The notes under the pieces are model-generated. The model saw only the letters and a list, made by a program, of their open reading frames with translations, was not told the DNA's origin and searched no databases. Shown piece after piece: positions 25,820 through 35,448 of a DNA stretch of 64,000 bases (position 1 is its first letter; the number at the start of each line of letters is the position of its first letter). Made by a program: the position numbers and the translations under genes. The DNA comes from CAZYFH01 sp965197395 (GTDB lineage: Bacteria; Acidobacteriota; Vicinamibacteria; Vicinamibacterales; UBA8438). The DNA is taken from the NCBI GenBank assembly GCA_965197395.1, contig OZ240205.1:1-64000 (forward strand), given 5' to 3'.

Positions 25820-28672
25820 ATGCGTCCACTCGCTGTCGCCACACTTCTCGGACTCCTACTGTTTCCGGCAACCGCCAGCGCGCAGGCTGGGGGGACGTTA
25901 TCCGGCCTGGTCGAGGACACGACGGGCGGCATCCTGCCCGGCGCGACCGTCGAGGCGGCGAGCCCGGTCATGATCGAGGGCACGCTCACGGCCTTCACCG
26001 ACGGCGCCGGCCGCTACACGATCATCAACCTGCGGCCGGGCACCTACACGTTGACGTTCACGCTGCCGGGGTTCAGCACGGTGGTCCGCGAGGACGTGCT
26101 GCTGGTGGGCGACAGCTCCGTGCAGATCAACGCCCAGCTGCAGGTCGGGGCGGTCGAGGAGACGGTGACGGTGACGGGCGAGTCGCCGGTCGTCGACGTG
26201 CAGCAGGTGCGCCGCCAGGCCGTCATCACGCGCCAGATGATGGACATGCTCCCGCAGGGGCGGAGCTTCGAGGCGCGGACCCTGCTGATCCCCGGCGTGC
26301 GCAACACGGGGATGGGGGAAGGCGGGTACAGGGTGTCCATCCATGGCTCCGACACGACCGACGCGCTGACGTTCACCGACGGGATGCGCACGAGCAACAT
26401 CATGTGGGACATCAGAAACGGGTGGCGCCTGAACGACGCGGCGACGTCCGAGCTGACGTTTGAGACCGGCGGCTCCCCGGCGGAGGTGCAGGTGGGCGGC
26501 CTGGTCCAGAATGCCATTCCAAAGGAGGGGGGCAACACCTTCTCCGGCACCATGTTCACCTACTATGGCACTGAGCGCTTTCAGGGCGACAACCGCACGC
26601 CCGAGCTCTTGGAGCTGATCAGGGGCACCAACCGGCTGCGGTATGACTTCGACTTCAACCCGGCGTTCGGGGGACCGATCGTGCGGGACAAGCTGTGGTT
26701 CTTCGCGTCCCACCGCACCCAGCTGAACAATAACTACGTCGCGGACCAGTTCTTCAAGCCCGCGGGGTCGGTAAACAGCCTCGGGCACGACATCACCTTC
26801 GGCCATGCGGGCGAGCAAGCCTTTCGGAAGGAATACAACTACACCGGGCTGCTCCGCTTGACCCACCAGCTGACCCCGCGCAACAAGTGGCGGGTCAACT
26901 TCGAGCGTAACATCCGCGGCTATCCGTTCTTCAACCCCTCGGCGACCGTTCCGCCGGAGACGACGAGTCACCCCCCCGTGCCGCTGGGCCACAACTCGCA
27001 AATACGGTGGACATCGTCGCTGTCGAACCGCTGGCTGGTCGAGGCCGGGGTGTCCGAACTGTACGTCCGCTGGCGCCACGAGCCGCAGGTAGGGATGTAT
27101 GAGCTGATTCCGACAAGAGACCTCGCGACGGGCCAGGCGGGCGGGTCCACGGGCATCCGTGGCACGCAGGGCGATCTGCGGTGGGCGACCAAGGCCTCGA
27201 CCTCGTATGTGACCGGCTCCCACAACTTCAAGACGGGCGCCGACATCACCTGGGGCAGCATCAATCAGGACACCGTGTACTATGCCGACACGCGCGGGCT
27301 GTTTTTCTTGGCGGGCAACCCGTTCCTGGTCCACGTGACCGCCTCCCCGTTGGGGAACTACGAAGTCCAGATCCAGCGCGACGTCGGGCTCTTCGTGCAG
27401 GATCAGTGGACGATCGACCGATTGACGTTGAATCTGGGGGCCCGGTACGACTGGTTCCGTGGCGGCCTGCCGGCGGCACACGCCCCGGCGGGCACCTGGG
27501 TGCCGGAGCGTAACATCCCGGCCATCACAGGGGCGGATTGGATGGATGGCACGGTGCGGTTCGGCGTGGCGTACGACCTGTTCGGGGACGGCCGGACCGC
27601 CCTCAAGGGCAATGTGAACCAATACATCTCGGCGGAGAATGTCCTGACCTCGTTCGAGATCAGCCCGCTCTGCTGCGACGTCATCTACCCCCGCAGCGAG
27701 ACCCGCGCCTGGACCGATCTGGACGGGAACCGGAGCATCATCGACCGAAACGACGGGAACCGGATCCAGTTCGAGGAGGTCGGCCCCTCCCCGCAAGGCG
27801 CGGACTTCGGCCTGGTCACCGACCTCGCGACCCTGGATCCGAATCTCCAGCGGGACGGCCACTGGGAGTACAGCGTGTCGGTGCAGCACGAGCTGGTGCC
27901 GGGGCTCTCGGTGACCGGCGGGTGGTATAACCGCAACTTCAACAACCTGTTCTGGCAGGACAACCGGCTGCTGGGTCCCGAAAACTACACGCCGTTCACC
28001 TTCACGGGGCCGGTGGATCCGCGGCTGCCCAACGGCGGCGGCGAGCTCATCACCGCGTACAACCTGAACCCGAGCCATTTCGGCATCGGCACGGACAGGT
28101 TGCTCGGCAATACGGATGTCAACGACATTCGCTACACCGGCTACGAGGTGATCGTTGACGGCCGGCTGCCGAACGGCGCCTTCTTCGGGGGGAGCGTCAC
28201 GACGGAGAAGACCCAGAGAGACACCTGTCAGGTCGACAACCCCAACCAGCTGCGGCACTGCGACTTTCCCCGGGCGTTCCAGACGTTGTACAAAGTCCAC
28301 GGGGCCTATCCACTACCGGGAAATGTGATGGTCAGCGCATTCCTGCAGGGGATGCCCGGGCCGGAGCAGACCGCGAACTTCAACGTCACGACGCTGCCGG
28401 ATGGTTCGCGGCTCACGGGGGGGCAACGGATCACCCTCGACCTGCTCGCGCCGGAGACCCTGTTCCTCCCGCGTCAGACGAACCTCGATGTGCGTTTTTC
28501 ACGACAGTTCAACGTCGGGGGGACGTCGATTCTTCCGCTCATCGACATCTACAACATCTTCAACGCCAACACGATCCTCGGCTGGAACACCACGTACGGG
28601 TCGGTCTGGCAGCGACCCAACCGGATCATGCGACCCCGGTTCGCCCGTATCGGCATGGAGATCGAGTGGTGA
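25820..28672 (+). CDS. TonB-dependent receptor-like protein with carboxypeptidase-regulatory N-domain, copy 1
   Basis: 950 residues from the ATG at 25820, with an AGGAGAG ribosome site. Signal peptide (LLGLLLFPATASAQA), a CarboxypepD_reg domain (about 25-110; LSGLVEDTTGGILPGATVEA), a plug region with VEETVTVTGESPVVDV and a beta-barrel ending in a terminal Trp (GMEIEW), the aromatic end expected of outer-membrane barrels. Receptors of this kind are abundant in Acidobacteria and import large substrates with TonB energy; the ligand is unknown. Copy 2 follows in tandem at 29032 with a similar leader. No SusD-type partner is present. Confidence 0.9.
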   Translation: MRPLAVATLLGLLLFPATASAQAGGTLSGLVEDTTGGILPGATVEAASPVMIEGTLTAFTDGAGRYTIINLRPGTYTLTFTLPGFSTVVREDVLLVGDSSVQINAQLQVGAVEETVTVTGESPVVDVQQVRRQAVITRQMMDMLPQGRSFEARTLLIPGVRNTGMGEGGYRVSIHGSDTTDALTFTDGMRTSNIMWDIRNGWRLNDAATSELTFETGGSPAEVQVGGLVQNAIPKEGGNTFSGTMFTYYGTERFQGDNRTPELLELIRGTNRLRYDFDFNPAFGGPIVRDKLWFFASHRTQLNNNYVADQFFKPAGSVNSLGHDITFGHAGEQAFRKEYNYTGLLRLTHQLTPRNKWRVNFERNIRGYPFFNPSATVPPETTSHPPVPLGHNSQIRWTSSLSNRWLVEAGVSELYVRWRHEPQVGMYELIPTRDLATGQAGGSTGIRGTQGDLRWATKASTSYVTGSHNFKTGADITWGSINQDTVYYADTRGLFFLAGNPFLVHVTASPLGNYEVQIQRDVGLFVQDQWTIDRLTLNLGARYDWFRGGLPAAHAPAGTWVPERNIPAITGADWMDGTVRFGVAYDLFGDGRTALKGNVNQYISAENVLTSFEISPLCCDVIYPRSETRAWTDLDGNRSIIDRNDGNRIQFEEVGPSPQGADFGLVTDLATLDPNLQRDGHWEYSVSVQHELVPGLSVTGGWYNRNFNNLFWQDNRLLGPENYTPFTFTGPVDPRLPNGGGELITAYNLNPSHFGIGTDRLLGNTDVNDIRYTGYEVIVDGRLPNGAFFGGSVTTEKTQRDTCQVDNPNQLRHCDFPRAFQTLYKVHGAYPLPGNVMVSAFLQGMPGPEQTANFNVTTLPDGSRLTGGQRITLDLLAPETLFLPRQTNLDVRFSRQFNVGGTSILPLIDIYNIFNANTILGWNTTYGSVWQRPNRIMRPRFARIGMEIEW

Positions 28673-28693
28673 TGGTCGCGTGACCGCTCGACG

Positions 28694-28766
28694 ACGGCCC
28701 GATCTCCGGGCCGTCGATTCCGATCTGTGAGACGGGGCCGGCCTTTCCCGAGGGCCGGCCCCCGTC
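28694..28766 (+). terminator. Two GC-rich hairpins after receptor 1
   Basis: ACGGCCC/GGGCCGT (28694-28715) and a stem of about 12 bp with one bulge built on GGGGCCGGCC/GGCCGGCCCC (28731-28766). There is no T-run, so these may be weak or Rho-assisted terminators. Receptor 2 has similar hairpins. Confidence 0.45.
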
Positions 28767-28896
28767 CGCGCAGAGGCAGCGTGGGCACAGGCTAAAGGAG
28801 CCGACCCGGCGACGAACGCGCCCCCCTCGCCTCGTGCGACACCGCTGCCCCTGCCACGCACGCTCCACGGACCCTCGAGTCTATGTTAACGTCATC

Positions 28897-28932
28897 TTGA
28901 GTACTAAAAGGGTCAACAATGGACATAATGAG
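28897..28932 (+). promoter_or_regulatory. Conserved AT-rich leader upstream of receptor 2
   Basis: The second copy of the 36-bp block at 25683-25718, identical except at 3 positions, about 100 bp before the receptor 2 start. Its conservation suggests that the two receptors are controlled alike despite being separate units with their own hairpins. Confidence 0.55.
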
Positions 28933-29031
28933 CTAACTACAACGTGGGCTTAAACGGCACGTGGCTTGCTGTTCCTCCACCAGGCACTAGTGGTTTGCTA
29001 TTCGTCCCATCGCCAATTGGAGGAGGGCAAA

Positions 29032-31887
29032 ATGCGTCCACTCGCTGTCGCCACACTTCTCGGACTCTTACTGTTTCCGGCAACCGCCGCCGCGCAGGCG
29101 GGGGGATCGATATCGGGCTTGGTCGAGGACACGACGGGCGGCATCCTGCCCGGCGCGACCGTCGAGGCGGCGAGCCCGGTCATGATCGAGGGCGTGCTCA
29201 GCGCCTTCACCGACGGCGCCGGCCGCTACACGATCATCAACCTGCGGCCGGGCACCTACACGGTGACGTTCACGCTGCCGGGGTTCAGCACGGTGATCCG
29301 CGAGGACGTGCTGCTGGTGGGCGACAGCGCCGTGCAGATCAACGCCCAGCTGCAGGTCGGGGCGGTCGAGGAGACGGTGACGGTGACGGGCGAGTCGCCG
29401 GTCGTCGACGTGCAGCAGGTCCGCCGCCAGGCCGTCATCACGCGCCAGATGATGGACATGCTCCCGCAGGGGCGGAGCTTCGAAGCGCGGTCCCTGCTGA
29501 TCCCCGGCATAAAAAACACGGGGATGGGGGAAGGCACGTACAGGGTGAGCCACCATGGCTCCGACAGCCTCGACGCGCTGACGTTCACCGACGGGATGCG
29601 CACGACCAACGTCATGTGGGACATCAGAAACGGGTGGCGCCTGAACGACGCGGCGACGTCCGAGCTGACGTTTGAGACCGGCGGCTCCCCGGCGGAGGTG
29701 CAGGTGGGCGGCCTGGTCCAGAACGCCATTCCGAAGGAGGGGGGCAACACCTACTCCGGAACCGCGTTCACCTATTGGGGCAATGAGAACCTACAGGGCG
29801 ACAACCGCACGCCCGAGCTCGAGGAGCTGATCCAAGTCACCGACCGGCTGGCGTATGACCTCGACTTCAACCCGGCCTTCGGGGGACCGATCGTGGAGGA
29901 CAAGCTCTGGTTTTTCGCGTCCCAGCGCACCCAGCTCGTCAAGTCATTCGTGGCGGACCAGTTCTTCAAGCCGGCGGGGTCGGTGAACCGGCTCGGGCAC
30001 GACATCACCCTTGGCCATGCGGGCGAGCAAGCCTTTAGACAACGGTCATTCATCACCGGGCTGCTCCGCTTGACCAACCAGGTGACCCCGCGCAACAAGT
30101 GGCGGATCAGCTTCGAGAGAAACGCCACCGACTATCCGTTCGGCGCCTCGCAAACCACGCCGCCGGAGTCGTCCAGCGCCCCCGCCGTGCCGGTGGGCCA
30201 CAACGCGCAAATACGGTATACAGGGTCGCTGTCGAACCGCTGGCTGGTCGAGGCCGGGGTGTCCGAACTGTACGTCCGCTGGCGCCACGAGCCGCCGGCG
30301 GAGGCCGGGATGTATGAGCTGATTCCGGAAATGGACTTCGCGACGGGCCAGAGGAGCGGGTCCACGGGCACCCGTGGCACGCAGGGCGATCTGCGGTGGG
30401 CGACCAAGGCCTCGACCTCGTATGTGACCGGCTCCCACAACTTCAAGACGGGCGCCGACATCACATGGGGCAGCGTCAATCAGGACACCGTGTTCTATGC
30501 CGACACGCGAGGATTGTACTTCTTGGGAGGCAACCCGCTCCTGGTCCACGTGACCGCCGCCCCGTTGGGGAACTACGAAGTTCAGATCCAGCGCGACGTC
30601 GGGATCTTCGCGCAGGATCAGTGGACGATCGACCGGTTGACGTTGAATCTGGGGGCCCGGTACGACTGGTTCCGTGGCGGCCTGCCGGCGGTAACGGCCC
30701 CGGCGGGCGTCTGGGTGGGGGAGCGTAACATCCCGGCCATCACAGGGGCGGATTGGATGGATGGCACGGTGCGGTTCGGCGTGGCGTACGACCTGTTCGG
30801 GGACGGCCGGACCGCCCTCAAGGGCAATGTGAACCAATACATCTCGGCGGAGAATGTCCTGACCTCGTTCGAGCTCAGTCCGCTCTGCTGCGACAGCATC
30901 TTCCCCCGCAGCGAGACCCGCTCCTGGACCGATCTGGACGGGAACCGGGACATCATCGACCGAAACGCCGGGAACCGGATCCAGTTCGAGGAAATCGGCC
31001 CCTCCCCGCAAGGCGCGGACTTCGGCCTGGTCACCGACCTCGCGACCCTGGATCCGGATTTCCAGCGGGACGGCCACTGGGAGTACAGCGTGTCGCTGCA
31101 GCACGAGCTGGTGCCGGGGCTCTCGGTGACCGGCGGGTGGTATCGCCGCGACTTCAACAAACTGTTCTGGCAGGACAACCGGCTGCTGGGTCCCGAAAAC
31201 TACACACCGTTCACCTTCATGGGGCCGACGGATCCGCGGCTGCCCAACGGCGGCGGCGAGCTCATCACCGCGTACAACCTGAACCCGAGCCATTTCGGCA
31301 TCGGCACGGACAGGTTGCTCGGCAATTCGGATGTCAACGACCGGCGCTACACCGGCTTCGAGCTGATCGTTGACGGCCGGCTGCCGAACGGCGCCTTCTT
31401 CGGGGGGAGCGTCACGACGGAGAAGACCCAGCTCGACACCTGTGAGGTCGACAACCCCAACGACCTGCGGCACTGCGACTTTCCCCGGGCGTACCAGTCG
31501 TTTTACAAAGTCCACGGGGCCTATCCACTGCCGGGCGGCGTGATGGTCAGCGGCTTCCTGCAGGGGATGCCCGGTCCGGAGCAGATCGCGAACTTCAACG
31601 TCACGACGCTGCCGGATGGTTCGCGGCTCACGGGGGGGCAACGGATCACCGTCAATCTGATCGCGCCGGAGACCCTGTTCCTCCCGCGTCAGACGAACCT
31701 CGATGTGCGTTTTTCACGACAGTTCAACGTCGGGGGGACGTCGATTCTTCCGCTCATCGACATCTACAACATCTTCAACGTCTCCACGATCCTCCGCTGG
31801 AACAACACGTACGGGCCGGTCTGGCAGCGACCCAGCCGGATCATGCGCCCCCGGTTCGCCCGCCTCGGCATAGAGATCGAGTGGTGA
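29032..31887 (+). CDS. TonB-dependent receptor-like protein with carboxypeptidase-regulatory N-domain, copy 2
   Basis: 951 residues from the ATG at 29032 (GGAGGAGGG site); 22 codons of open frame upstream are leader. It has the same domains as copy 1: signal peptide, CarboxypepD_reg, plug and barrel ending in Trp. The first 230 residues are almost identical to copy 1. Most differences lie in barrel loops, for example NENLQGDNRTPELEELIQVT against TERFQGDNRTPELLELIRGT. That suggests a tandem duplication whose external loops diverged, perhaps to widen ligand range. Both genes read through intact. Confidence 0.9.
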   Translation: MRPLAVATLLGLLLFPATAAAQAGGSISGLVEDTTGGILPGATVEAASPVMIEGVLSAFTDGAGRYTIINLRPGTYTVTFTLPGFSTVIREDVLLVGDSAVQINAQLQVGAVEETVTVTGESPVVDVQQVRRQAVITRQMMDMLPQGRSFEARSLLIPGIKNTGMGEGTYRVSHHGSDSLDALTFTDGMRTTNVMWDIRNGWRLNDAATSELTFETGGSPAEVQVGGLVQNAIPKEGGNTYSGTAFTYWGNENLQGDNRTPELEELIQVTDRLAYDLDFNPAFGGPIVEDKLWFFASQRTQLVKSFVADQFFKPAGSVNRLGHDITLGHAGEQAFRQRSFITGLLRLTNQVTPRNKWRISFERNATDYPFGASQTTPPESSSAPAVPVGHNAQIRYTGSLSNRWLVEAGVSELYVRWRHEPPAEAGMYELIPEMDFATGQRSGSTGTRGTQGDLRWATKASTSYVTGSHNFKTGADITWGSVNQDTVFYADTRGLYFLGGNPLLVHVTAAPLGNYEVQIQRDVGIFAQDQWTIDRLTLNLGARYDWFRGGLPAVTAPAGVWVGERNIPAITGADWMDGTVRFGVAYDLFGDGRTALKGNVNQYISAENVLTSFELSPLCCDSIFPRSETRSWTDLDGNRDIIDRNAGNRIQFEEIGPSPQGADFGLVTDLATLDPDFQRDGHWEYSVSLQHELVPGLSVTGGWYRRDFNKLFWQDNRLLGPENYTPFTFMGPTDPRLPNGGGELITAYNLNPSHFGIGTDRLLGNSDVNDRRYTGFELIVDGRLPNGAFFGGSVTTEKTQLDTCEVDNPNDLRHCDFPRAYQSFYKVHGAYPLPGGVMVSGFLQGMPGPEQIANFNVTTLPDGSRLTGGQRITVNLIAPETLFLPRQTNLDVRFSRQFNVGGTSILPLIDIYNIFNVSTILRWNNTYGPVWQRPSRIMRPRFARLGIEIEW

Positions 31888-31948
31888 TGGTCGCGTGACC
31901 GCTCGACGAGGGCCCGATCGCCGGGCCGTCGCTCGCGATCTGCGAGAC

Positions 31949-31978
31949 GGCGCCGGCCGTTCACCGACGGCCGGCGCC
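31949..31978 (+). terminator. Strong hairpin after receptor 2
   Basis: A perfect 12-bp stem GGCGCCGGCCGT / ACGGCCGGCGCC around a 6-base loop, 60 bp after the stop. There is no T-run. It is the counterpart of the hairpins after receptor 1. Confidence 0.5.
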
Positions 31979-31984
31979 CGTTCG

Positions 31985-32261
31985 CGCATGGGCAGCGCGG
32001 GCTCAGGCGAGAGCAAAGAAAAGCAGCGGCATGGGATAGGGACCGCGCGCACGACTCCCCGCTCAACCGCGACGTCGTCCTGAACGTCCTCCGCGACGCG
32101 CTCGCCGCTGACTCCGGTTCGGCATGCAGCGACGGTCGTGATCGGCCGGAACGACCTCGAGGTGCACGCCGTGGCGGAACGACGACCCGGACCACCGGCC
32201 CGGCCCTCCGGTGGCGCCCGGGCTGCTCGATCCGCCGGCACCCCGGTGATGCGGAGCCTCG
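31985..32261. other. Spacer without a recognisable gene
   Basis: Between the receptor 2 hairpin and the stop of the paralogue 2 gene. Open frames exist on both strands, but none has a start with a ribosome site or a recognisable motif. Confidence 0.5.
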
Positions 32262-33305
32262 TTACCTCGAACCCGTCTTCGCGGCTTGTGCGGCGGCCTT
32301 TTCTTCCGCCCGTGCTCCAGAGAGGATCAGCGGCAGGGAGTAATTCCCCTCGTGACACGCGTACTCGAACATCGGAGCCTGTGTCCGTGATAGGGGGACC
32401 ACGGCTGTCTAGGGGCGTGTATACGTCTCGGGATCTTTCACAGTGAATTGGTACTGAACGGTGTCGGCATCGACGCGTGTGAATCGTTCGACGAGCTGTG
32501 CGTTCGGGCTGGTTCCTCGGATGGGGGTGCCTGCTCCAAGGTCGAGACCCTTCTGAAGGCCGAAGTTCTTCGTCTCGACGACCAAGGTCTCGCCCTCCCA
32601 ATGGCCGCGCGACTCCCCCATCCACTGCCGGATCTTTCCATGGGGACGCCCGTCCAGAAGGACAACGCGCCGGGTGTGCGTCATCTCGATGAGCATCACC
32701 ACTTGGTCAGGCGTCTGGAAGACGTGAATGTTGTTGTTGTACGCGTTAGGGATAATAGGGAGGCCGGTCGTGAACAGACAACGGTCCCCCATGGTGAGGT
32801 CGTCCCACGAATCGGCGCGGTGTTCACTGAGATACGCGCGCCGCGCCTCCGCCCTCTGCTCCGCCGCCGGCGTCAACGGAGGCATGCGTCCGTTCGGCGG
32901 ATCCACGATCAGCGACGTTCGCATGCTGCCGACCGTGTTGGTCCCCTGGTCCAGCCAGTAGTTGTTGTAGCTCCCGACATATCCTTGTCCTGGGCGACCG
33001 ACTCCCCCAACCGGCAGCGGCTCGGTACGGACAGCACTGGGAGCGTTCGCACTGCGGTTTCGTTCGATTCTCTCCTCTTCGAGGTTCGCCGCTTCCTCAG
33101 CGGTCAGAAACTCTTTGTCCGCCAGTTCCTCGGGCCGCTGCAAGGGCGTAATCGTACGGAAATCCCAAACGCCTTGCAGGTCCGGGTGCCCCCATGCCGT
33201 CCGGGGCGGCGCTGCGGAGTCCGTGGATTGGCCGGCGGCAAACACTGGAGACGTCGCGATCACCGCGATCACGCTGAACGCCGTAGCGAGACATCGATAG
33301 CTCAT
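32262..33305 (-). pseudogene. Secreted protein of unknown function, paralogue 2, with in-frame TAG
   Basis: The paralogue of the gene at 24498. The ATG at 33305 follows an AGGAGGG site. The frame gives a signal peptide and family blocks (GHPDLQGVWDFRTITPL; RGHWEGETLVVETKNF) for 298 codons. It meets TAG at 32409-32411, then continues in the same frame for 49 codons (TAVVPLSRTQAPMFEYACHE onward) to TAA at 32262. The residue opposite the TAG is Phe in the paralogue, which suggests an original Trp codon. This is a single-base nonsense change or a sequencing error. The truncated form would lack the conserved YACHEGNY end. Confidence 0.75.
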
Positions 33306-33484
33306 CAGATCCCTCCTGCTCCTCGCCCCTCGATACGCTCATCATGGACCCTCGACGCAACATCGCGCAAGGACGGATGGCCAGGGAGCGATATTTCATC
33401 GCGACCAGCGCTTCGCGAGATAGAATCCCGTATCGCTCCGTCATTGGACGGGACTGGACCGCAAGTAGAGCGAGGAGCTTTGAC

Positions 33485-35248
33485 ATGCCCGATCCGCATC
33501 GTGCTGCCCGCGGCGCTCTGACCATCGGCATCGCGGTCCTGGCGCTGGTGTCGAGTCCCGCGACCGCCACCGCCCAGTCGTCGACCGACTTCGTCCCCGT
33601 CACGGACGCGATGCTGCAGAGTCCCGCACCGGCCGACTGGCTGATGTGGCGCCGCACGCTCGACGGGTGGGGCTACAGCCCGTTGGATGAGATCGACCGC
33701 GACAACGTGGGCGCGCTCCGCATGGTCTGGTCGCGCGGCTTGACGACGGGCCGCCAGACGGGCACCCCGCTGGTGTACGGCGGCGTCATGTACATGCCGA
33801 ACCCGAACGACGTCATCCAGGCGATCGATGCCGCCAGCGGCGATCTGAAGTGGGAGCACCGTCGGGAGGTCCCGGATGACCTCACGGAGTACATCATCGC
33901 CGGTCTGTCCGAGAACAACCGGAACATCGCCATCTACGGCAACCTGATCATCGACACCAGCGTCGACGACCACGTCTTCGCCCTCGACGCGACGACGGGC
34001 CAACTGGCCTGGGAGACCGAGATCCTCGACTACAAGGTGAACCCCGCGCTGCAGGGTGCCGGCCCGATCATCGCCAATGGCAAGGTGATCTCCGGGCGCA
34101 GCTGTATGCCGCGGGGCGGACCGGACGCCTGTGTCATCACCGCCCACGATGCGGACACCGGCCGGGAGCTCTGGCGCCGGCGCACGATTCCCGCACCGGG
34201 CGAACCGGGCGACGAGACGTGGGGCGACGTCCCCTTTGAGGAGCGCAAGCACGTCGGCGCCTGGATGGTGCCGAGCTTCGACCCGGAGCTGAACCTCATC
34301 TATATCGGGACGTCGGTCACGTCGCCGGCGCCGAAGTTCATGCTCGGCGGCGTCGACAACCAGCACCTGTATCACAACTCGACGCTCGCGCTCGACGCCG
34401 ACACCGGCGAGATCGCCTGGTACTACCAGCATCTCAACGACCACTGGGACCTCGACCACCCCTTCGAGCGCTTGCTGGTCGACACGGCGGTCGCGCCGAA
34501 CGCGGCCGACGTGAGCTGGATCAACCCGCGGCTGCGACCGGGCGAGAGGCGAAGGGTCATCACCGGGATTCCGGGCAAGACCGGTGTGGTCTATACCCTC
34601 GACCGGGAGACCGGGGAGTTCTTGTGGGCGACGCCGACGATCACCCAGAACGTGATCAACCACATCGACGGCGCCACCGGGGAGGTGACGGAGAACGCGG
34701 AGGTCGTCTTCAGCAACGAAGGTCAGGAGGTCATGGCGTGCCCGGACCCCCTCGGCGGCAAGGACTGGCAGGCGGGCGCCTATAGCCCCCTGACGAACAC
34801 GATGTACTACCCGTTGCGCAATACCTGCGCGCGGATGCTGGCGACGAATTTGGACACCAGCGCGTTCTACGCGCTCACGTGGCGCAGCCAGATTGCTCCG
34901 GGGACCGACCAGGCCGGGACCGTCCAGGCGATCTCCGCAGAAACGGGTGAGATCACCTGGACCTATGAGCAGCGAGCCGGCACCATGTCACTCGTCGCGA
35001 CCGGGGGCGGGCTGGTGTTCGGCGGCGATGTGAACGGGCGGTTCCGGGCCCTGGACCATGAGACGGGGGAGGTGCTGTGGGAGATCAACCTCGGCTCGTC
35101 GGTCACCGGCTTTCCGATCACGTACGCCGTCGGCGGTCGGCAGTACGTGGCGGTGAGCACCGGCACGGCGAACTTCAACAGCTACACACCTGAGCTCCGC
35201 CCGAGTGCAGGCAACACGCTCTTCGTGTTCGCCCTGCCGGAGGAGTGA
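33485..35248 (+). CDS. PQQ-dependent alcohol dehydrogenase-type quinoprotein
   Basis: 587 residues from the ATG at 33485, chosen for the GAGGAG site and the signal peptide (LTIGIAVLALVSSPATATAQ). Propeller features include LMWRRTLDGWGYSPLDEID at the start, repeated ALDATTGQLAWETEI-type blades, and YQHLNDHWDLDHPFE, typical of quinoprotein alcohol dehydrogenases. The protein would oxidise an alcohol in the periplasm with PQQ; it has no haem motif. It starts a plus-strand run of oxidative and hydrolytic genes. It is clearly different from the enzyme at 7454. Confidence 0.88.
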   Translation: MPDPHRAARGALTIGIAVLALVSSPATATAQSSTDFVPVTDAMLQSPAPADWLMWRRTLDGWGYSPLDEIDRDNVGALRMVWSRGLTTGRQTGTPLVYGGVMYMPNPNDVIQAIDAASGDLKWEHRREVPDDLTEYIIAGLSENNRNIAIYGNLIIDTSVDDHVFALDATTGQLAWETEILDYKVNPALQGAGPIIANGKVISGRSCMPRGGPDACVITAHDADTGRELWRRRTIPAPGEPGDETWGDVPFEERKHVGAWMVPSFDPELNLIYIGTSVTSPAPKFMLGGVDNQHLYHNSTLALDADTGEIAWYYQHLNDHWDLDHPFERLLVDTAVAPNAADVSWINPRLRPGERRRVITGIPGKTGVVYTLDRETGEFLWATPTITQNVINHIDGATGEVTENAEVVFSNEGQEVMACPDPLGGKDWQAGAYSPLTNTMYYPLRNTCARMLATNLDTSAFYALTWRSQIAPGTDQAGTVQAISAETGEITWTYEQRAGTMSLVATGGGLVFGGDVNGRFRALDHETGEVLWEINLGSSVTGFPITYAVGGRQYVAVSTGTANFNSYTPELRPSAGNTLFVFALPEE

Positions 35249-35448
35249 CCACGGGTCGCCGTCCGGGCCAAGGGTTTGGGCCCCCGGCCTGGACTCGCCT
35301 GCCCGGCCCAGAGGTAGAATGGCCTGCACGGCGCTGACAGCCGGGTGACGGTCACGAAGAGTCGGCACGGCGTCAGGGCCTGCTGCGACCCGAAGCGCGA
35401 CGCCTGCACACGATCGGGGTTTCACGACACCTGGGCCAAGGGGATCCA

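Noticed and set aside
25898..28300. Very long open frame on the minus strand across receptor 1 (and a similar one at 30046-31641)
   Set aside because: It is a GC-skew shadow of the receptor genes, rich in Arg/Val/Gly, with no motifs, and the opposite strand has a perfect protein family match.
32409..32411. TAG as a recoded sense codon (Trp or pyrrolysine)
   Set aside because: Intact genes in the window end in TAG, and no recoding signals or pyrrolysine genes are visible. A nonsense change is simpler.
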